A DNA stretch of 35,324 bases from Corynebacterium sp. NML140438 (GTDB taxonomy: Bacteria > Actinomycetota > Actinomycetes > Mycobacteriales > Mycobacteriaceae). The DNA is taken from the NCBI RefSeq assembly GCF_001875725.1, contig NZ_MLCQ01000030.1, positions 1 through 35,324 on the forward strand, given 5' to 3'. Of this stretch, positions 31,729 to 35,324 are shown in pieces. The position numbers and the translations under genes were made by a program. The first letter of the stretch is position 1, and every line of letters starts with the position of its first letter. Under the pieces are notes generated by a model. That model ran no database searches, was not told the origin of the DNA, and was given only the letters and a program-made list of their open reading frames with translations.

Positions 31729-32868
31729 ATGCAGGAACAGCCGACCACTGAGGAAATATTCGCAGCTCACGAGAGTGGAAAGCTTGCCATCCAATCCCGG
31801 ATGGAAGTGAGCAGCATGCGCGATCTTGCCATCTGCTACACGCCGGGGGTAGCGGAAGTCTGCGAAGCCATCGCCCAGGACCCCGCCAAGGCGCGCCGCT
31901 ACACGGGCGCCGGGAACACCGTCGCCGTCATCACCGACGGCACAGCGGTCCTCGGGCTCGGTGACATCGGCCCCCAAGCATCCCTGCCCGTCATGGAGGG
32001 CAAAGCCCAGCTCTTCCAACAATTCGCCGGGCTGAACTCCTTCCCGATCGTCCTCGACACCCACGATGTTGAGGAAATCGTCGACACCGTCGCGCGTATC
32101 GCGCCCTCGTTCGCAGCCATCAACCTCGAAGATATCGCCGCGCCACGCTGCTTCGAGATCGAACGCCGCCTCGACGAACGCCTCTCCATCCCCGTCATGC
32201 ACGACGACCAGCACGGCACCGCCGTCGTCATCTATGCGGCACTGCGCAACGCCGCGCGCGTCCTCAACCGCACCCTCGCCGACCTGCGCGTGGTCATCTC
32301 CGGCGCCGGGGCCGCGGGCATCGCATGCGTCGACATGCTTCTCGACGCCGGCATCCGCGACATCATCGTCCTCGATTCCCAGGGCCCCATCCACGCCGAC
32401 CGCGCCGGCCTCACCCCCGTCAAGCAATCGCTGGCCGCGCGCACCAACCCCCGCAACATCACCACCAGCGTCGACGACGCCCTCCGCGACGCCGACACCT
32501 TCATCGGACTGTCCCGCGGCCACATCACCGAAGAGCAAGTCCTCCTCATGGCACCCGACCCCATCCTGTTCTCGCTGGCCAACCCCACCCCGGAAATCGA
32601 ACCGGAAGTCGCGCGGAGGCATGGAGGGGTCGTCGCAACGGGGCGCTCAGACATGCCCAACCAGATCAACAACGTCCTCGCGTTCCCCGGCATCTTCCGC
32701 GGCGCCATCGACGCCGGCGCCACCCACATCACCCGCCCCATGCTGCTCGCCGCCTCCGAAGCCATCGCCTCACTTATCGACGCCCCCACCGCCCACAACA
32801 TCGTCCCAGAGGCGCTCGACCCGCGGGTGGCGCCGGCCGTCGCGAAGGCGGTGGCGGAAGCCGTGTAA
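31729..32868 (+). CDS. malE: Malic enzyme (NAD(P)-dependent, short form)
   Basis: The 379-aa cytosolic enzyme converts malate to pyruvate and CO2, making NADPH or NADH. Visible features: SMRDLAICYTPGVAEVCEAI with the catalytic Tyr, the metal-binding region INLEDIAAPRCFEIE, the MHDDQHGTAVV motif, and the nucleotide-binding VVISGAGAAGIAC. This is the compact bacterial form without a phosphotransacetylase domain. The ATG at 31729 has AGAGGA 5 nt before it; a TTG further upstream is unlikely. The cofactor preference cannot be read with certainty. The HtaA-domain gene begins 9 bp after its stop. Confidence 0.93.
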   Translation: MQEQPTTEEIFAAHESGKLAIQSRMEVSSMRDLAICYTPGVAEVCEAIAQDPAKARRYTGAGNTVAVITDGTAVLGLGDIGPQASLPVMEGKAQLFQQFAGLNSFPIVLDTHDVEEIVDTVARIAPSFAAINLEDIAAPRCFEIERRLDERLSIPVMHDDQHGTAVVIYAALRNAARVLNRTLADLRVVISGAGAAGIACVDMLLDAGIRDIIVLDSQGPIHADRAGLTPVKQSLAARTNPRNITTSVDDALRDADTFIGLSRGHITEEQVLLMAPDPILFSLANPTPEIEPEVARRHGGVVATGRSDMPNQINNVLAFPGIFRGAIDAGATHITRPMLLAASEAIASLIDAPTAHNIVPEALDPRVAPAVAKAVAEAV

Positions 32869-32876
32869 CAGAACAG

Positions 32877-33683
32877 GTGGCTCAGGGCGATACGCCCAGT
32901 ATTAAGAACACTGCACTTGCCAACGGCGTCGCAATTGCCATCGCCGCCTCCGCGCTCATCGCCCCACAAGCCACCGCTATCGAAGACGGCTCCTCCCTGC
33001 CACTCGGCACCACCCAGGTCGCCAGCGGTACCTTCACCTGGCCGATCAAGCAGTCCCTGCTGCAAGAACTGAACAAGAACGCCAACCTCGTCACCGGAGC
33101 CGGCGTCTACGCCAAGGACCAAGCCACCTTCAACCCAACCACCAACCTGGTCACCTTCCCCCTCGACGTTGCCGACACCCGCCTCGACGCCAACGGCAAC
33201 GGCGTCCTCCACTTCGACGGCGAACTGAAACTGCACGGCACCGTTCCCCCCAAGGTCGACATCGACGACATCAAAATCACCATCGCAGGCACCAACGCCA
33301 CCATCACCGGCGATATCGAAACCGGCACCCTCCTTGAGCGGGAACACAACGACGTCGTCCTTGGCACCTTCCAGCTCGACAAGGCGATCGACCCCGCACA
33401 GCCCAGCTTCTCCATCAAGGACCGCCCTGTCACCTACGGCATCGGCATCACACCACTCGGGTTGAAAGTCGGCGACACCCCAACTGACGCCAACGCGAAC
33501 CTCGACCTGACCTTCGGCAAGGCCGATCTGAGCTCCCGCCTCAACATCGACACCGAAGACAAACTCAAGGCCGCAGGCATCGCCCTCGGCGTCCTTGCAG
33601 CACTCGGTGCCATTGCCGCCGTCGTAGCAGGGCCACTCAAGGACCTATTGCCCTTCGACCTGCCAGTAAAACTGCCGTTCTAA
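32877..33683 (+). CDS. HtaA-domain haem-binding surface protein ending in LPF
   Basis: The 268-aa protein has a signal peptide (to about residue 34, PQATA), one HtaA domain (about 45-190; opens VASGTFTWPIKQS and includes VLHFDGELKLHG), and a membrane helix (about 232-256) followed by DLLPFDLPVKLPF. HtaA domains bind haem at the corynebacterial surface, usually through a Tyr and His; this copy has few such residues, so haem binding should not be assumed. The first possible start is the GTG at 32877, 8 bp after the malE stop, with no good ribosome binding site; an ATT within PSIKNTALAN would give a more typical signal peptide. The three-residue ending is shared with the proteins at 5722 and 6491. 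Confidence 0.75.
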   Translation: MAQGDTPSIKNTALANGVAIAIAASALIAPQATAIEDGSSLPLGTTQVASGTFTWPIKQSLLQELNKNANLVTGAGVYAKDQATFNPTTNLVTFPLDVADTRLDANGNGVLHFDGELKLHGTVPPKVDIDDIKITIAGTNATITGDIETGTLLEREHNDVVLGTFQLDKAIDPAQPSFSIKDRPVTYGIGITPLGLKVGDTPTDANANLDLTFGKADLSSRLNIDTEDKLKAAGIALGVLAALGAIAAVVAGPLKDLLPFDLPVKLPF

Positions 33684-33726
33684 AATAGCTGCTGACCTGC
33701 AGTGTTGGTGAGTTTTTCGCGCAGAC

Positions 33727-33754
33727 TTTACAAGAGTGAAAACTTCGCTATAAT
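33727..33754 (+). promoter_or_regulatory. Strong promoter of the 6C RNA
   Basis: TTTACA (33727-33732), a 16-nt spacer and a perfect TATAAT (33749-33754). It is the best promoter in the window by consensus. Confidence 0.85.
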
Positions 33755-33760
33755 AAGAGT

Positions 33761-33859
33761 TGAGCCTCCTGCCCACGGATTCCCCCCGAGTCCGGTTGAG
33801 CACTCAACACCCCCCCATTTTCGAGTGCGAGAGCGCAGGAGGTTCACTCCTTTCTTTTT
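33761..33859 (+). ncRNA. 6C small RNA
   Basis: The transcript of about 99 nt shows the actinobacterial 6C pattern: a hairpin CGGATTC/GAGTCCG whose loop region holds six C (33782-33787), and a second hairpin GCACTC/GAGTGC enclosing a run of seven C (33810-33816). The 5' GAGCCTCCTGC can pair with the 3' GCAGGAGGTTC, closing the molecule. AGGAG/CTCCT followed by a T-rich tail (33851-33859) is the terminator. The 6C family was described by comparative genomics in high-GC Gram-positives and studied in C. glutamicum and mycobacteria; its C-rich loops are thought to pair with G-rich ribosome binding sites. Confidence 0.88.
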
Positions 33860-33873
33860 CTCTTTGGGGCTCC

Positions 33874-33963
33874 AGTGACAAAGGACGCATGTTTAAATTC
33901 CGCGCTCCACATTCCCGCAGGTCATAAATGTACTAGATGTTAGTGGTTGCGTCTTTTGTCACT
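33874..33963. repeat. Dispersed hairpin repeat, copy 6 (90 bp)
   Basis: The left arm is AGTGACAAAGGACGCA (33874-33889) and the right arm TGCGTCTTTTGTCACT (33948-33963), with one mismatch between the two arm types. The interior is diverged but keeps a CTAG. It follows the 6C RNA terminator by 14 bp. Confidence 0.85.
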
Positions 33964-34079
33964 CACCCCAGGAGACGAGCACCAAATTCCTGGTTTTGGG
34001 GAGGGGCGGGTTCGGGGATGGGGGCGTCGATAGGTACACTGCTGGCGTAATCACAACCTTGAAGAAGGAGTCCTTTCCT

Positions 34080-35174
34080 ATGCGTCACCACGCCGTAGCC
34101 GCAACGTTGTTGACCGCAACACTGCTGGTCACCGGGTGCACCGCCGAAAACTCAGCAGACAACTCAGCTGACAATACAACCGAGCAAACGACCCACACCA
34201 CCCAAGAGGAGACCACCCGCTTGCTCACGGACATCGACGGCACGGACGTGCGGGTGCCGAAGCAGGTGACGCGCATGGCGGACACATGGGACGTGAACAA
34301 TCAGTTCGTGCTGATGCTCGGCGGCGGGGACACCCTGGTGGCCACCACCGAGGAAGCGAAGCAGCTGCCGTGGCTGACGAAGATCTACCCACACGTCACC
34401 GAGTTGCCGACGCCGGCGTCGGGAACCCGGCTCAACGTGGAAGAGCTGAAAGAGATCAACCCGGAAATGCTCCTGACCTCCTCGAAGGAGCAGGTTGAGG
34501 CGGCGCGGGCGCAGGGGATCCCGGCGGCACGAGTCGACTTTGACGACTTTGAACAGCTGATGAAGTCGGTACGTATTACGGCGAACGCGCTGGGCACTGA
34601 GGAGGCCGACCAGAAGGCCACCGAGTACGTGACCTACATGGAGCGCAACCTGAAGATCGTCGCGGACCGCCTGGGCGGGATGTCGGGAGAGAAGAAGCCG
34701 AAAGTGCTGCACATCGTCGGCGGAGAGGACGTGACGCAGGCCAGCGGGCCGGACTCTCTGGCTGGGGAGTGGATTGTGGCGACGGGGGCTCGCAATGTGG
34801 TGGAGGACGTTGTGGACGTCACAACCGTCACCGCGCAAGACATTGTCGACGCCGCTCCGGACTTCATCATTGTGGGCGGTACGGAGGCGCAGCAGAGCGT
34901 CGATAAGCTGGTGCAGGACCCTGCGCTGGCGAACGTGCCCGCGGTGAAGCAGGGCAACGTGGTGAAGAACCCGGTGGGGACGTCGAATTGGGACCGCTAC
35001 TCGGCGGAGGAGGCGTTGCAGCTGCTGTGGGCCGCGAAGCTGTTCCACCCCGAAAAGTTCGAGGACGTCGACCTGGTCGCGGAAACCCAGCAATTTTACT
35101 CAACGTTCTACGGGTACGAGCTGAGCGCCACGGACGCGCAGCGGATCCTGAACGGGGAGGGACCAGCCAACTAA
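34080..35174 (+). CDS. Iron/siderophore-type ABC substrate-binding lipoprotein
   Basis: The 364-aa lipoprotein has a signal ending in LLVTGC (acylated Cys at about residue 20), a Ser/Asp/Asn/Thr-rich linker with repeated SADNSADN, then a TroA/FecB-type (class III) binding fold. Features: VPKQVTRMADTW, the GGGDTLVATT turn, LNVEELKEINPEMLLTS, a long backbone helix (about 180-215), and APDFIIVGG in the second lobe. This family binds siderophores, haem, cobalamin or metal chelates; which one is not shown. AAGAAGGAG precedes the ATG at 34080; TACACT (34035-34040) may be the -10. Permease and ATPase genes would be expected to the right, outside the window. Confidence 0.85.
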   Translation: MRHHAVAATLLTATLLVTGCTAENSADNSADNTTEQTTHTTQEETTRLLTDIDGTDVRVPKQVTRMADTWDVNNQFVLMLGGGDTLVATTEEAKQLPWLTKIYPHVTELPTPASGTRLNVEELKEINPEMLLTSSKEQVEAARAQGIPAARVDFDDFEQLMKSVRITANALGTEEADQKATEYVTYMERNLKIVADRLGGMSGEKKPKVLHIVGGEDVTQASGPDSLAGEWIVATGARNVVEDVVDVTTVTAQDIVDAAPDFIIVGGTEAQQSVDKLVQDPALANVPAVKQGNVVKNPVGTSNWDRYSAEEALQLLWAAKLFHPEKFEDVDLVAETQQFYSTFYGYELSATDAQRILNGEGPAN

Positions 35175-35243
35175 GGCCAACCTTGGTTAAAAATAATGGG
35201 TTAAGGGTCAAAAAGTGTGTCCGGAATCGCGGATTTTCACGGA

Positions 35244-35287
35244 TTGACCTGTAGGTTTCCGGAAAGTATATGCTCCGGAAGCATATA
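35244..35287 (+). promoter_or_regulatory. Promoter with palindromic operator over the -10
   Basis: TTGACC (35244-35249), a 17-nt spacer and TATATG (35267-35272). The -10 lies inside a perfect inverted repeat, TATATGCT (35267-35274) and AGCATATA (35280-35287). It should drive a gene beyond the right edge under repressor control. Confidence 0.6.
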
Positions 35288-35324
35288 TCTAGCCCCCGAC
35301 GGGAAATCCTCGGTGTGGCAGCCG

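Noticed and set aside
31561..32622. Long N-terminal extension of the protease frame (to 693 aa)
   Set aside because: The extension runs antisense through malE and crosses the parS site; a signal peptide and ribosome binding site place the start at 31560.
35174..35215. DtxR-type iron box near the end of the binding-protein gene
   Set aside because: The stretch has AACCTTGGTTAA and GGGTTAAGG but does not match the 19-bp DtxR palindrome.
1..35324. tRNA or rRNA genes
   Set aside because: I saw no cloverleaf-like segment with TTCGAnTC and CCA-type ends and no rRNA sequence anywhere in the window.

Overview
The window is corynebacterial chromosome. The evidence is a gluABCD glutamate uptake operon close to that of Corynebacterium glutamicum, an HtaA-domain haem-binding protein, a short malic enzyme, a 6C small RNA, GC-rich genes with many GTG or leaderless starts, and a type II-C CRISPR-Cas system of the C. 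diphtheriae kind. A perfect 16-bp parS site at 31633-31648 suggests the window lies in the origin-proximal part of the chromosome.

Layout. 1-127 is the end of an IS3-family element running off the left edge. 412-516 is a tiny gene with its own promoter and terminator. 807-7036 holds an orphan trpB, a PepSY lipoprotein, a nitroreductase, an AT-richer patch with a DUF3800 gene, and a tandem pair of exported coiled-coil proteins. 7354-10612 is gluABCD. 10720-17361 is a six-gene rightward locus: a soluble histidine kinase, an OmpR-type regulator, a GlpT-like organophosphate antiporter, and an ABC importer (binding protein, fused double permease, ATPase). 17502-21187 is a heterodimeric ABC exporter. 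21423-27527 holds a candidate structured RNA, a 19-repeat CRISPR array, cas2, cas1, cas9 and the tracrRNA. 27679-31560 holds a DHA2 drug exporter with a DUF2871 membrane protein, and an exported trypsin-like protease coupled to an unknown protein. 31633-35324 holds parS, malE, an HtaA-domain protein, the 6C RNA, an iron/siderophore-type binding lipoprotein, and a promoter facing right at the edge.

Two themes run through the window. First, six intergenic copies of a 79-91 bp hairpin element with 16-bp inverted ends (AGTGACAAAGGACGCA and its complement) are scattered between operons, several at convergent gene ends and one near-identical pair bracketing gluABCD. Second, three exported proteins share one layout: Sec signal, extracytoplasmic part, C-terminal membrane helix, and a final Leu-Pro-Phe.

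CRISPR locus. crRNAs are transcribed rightward, convergent with the leftward cas9-cas1-cas2 operon. The tracrRNA is encoded directly in front of cas9, with its terminator touching the cas9 ribosome binding site. Each repeat ends in an extended -10 promoter motif, so each spacer may be transcribed from its own promoter. In the organophosphate locus, four copies of CTGTTACC between the response regulator and glpT are the likely operator of that regulator.
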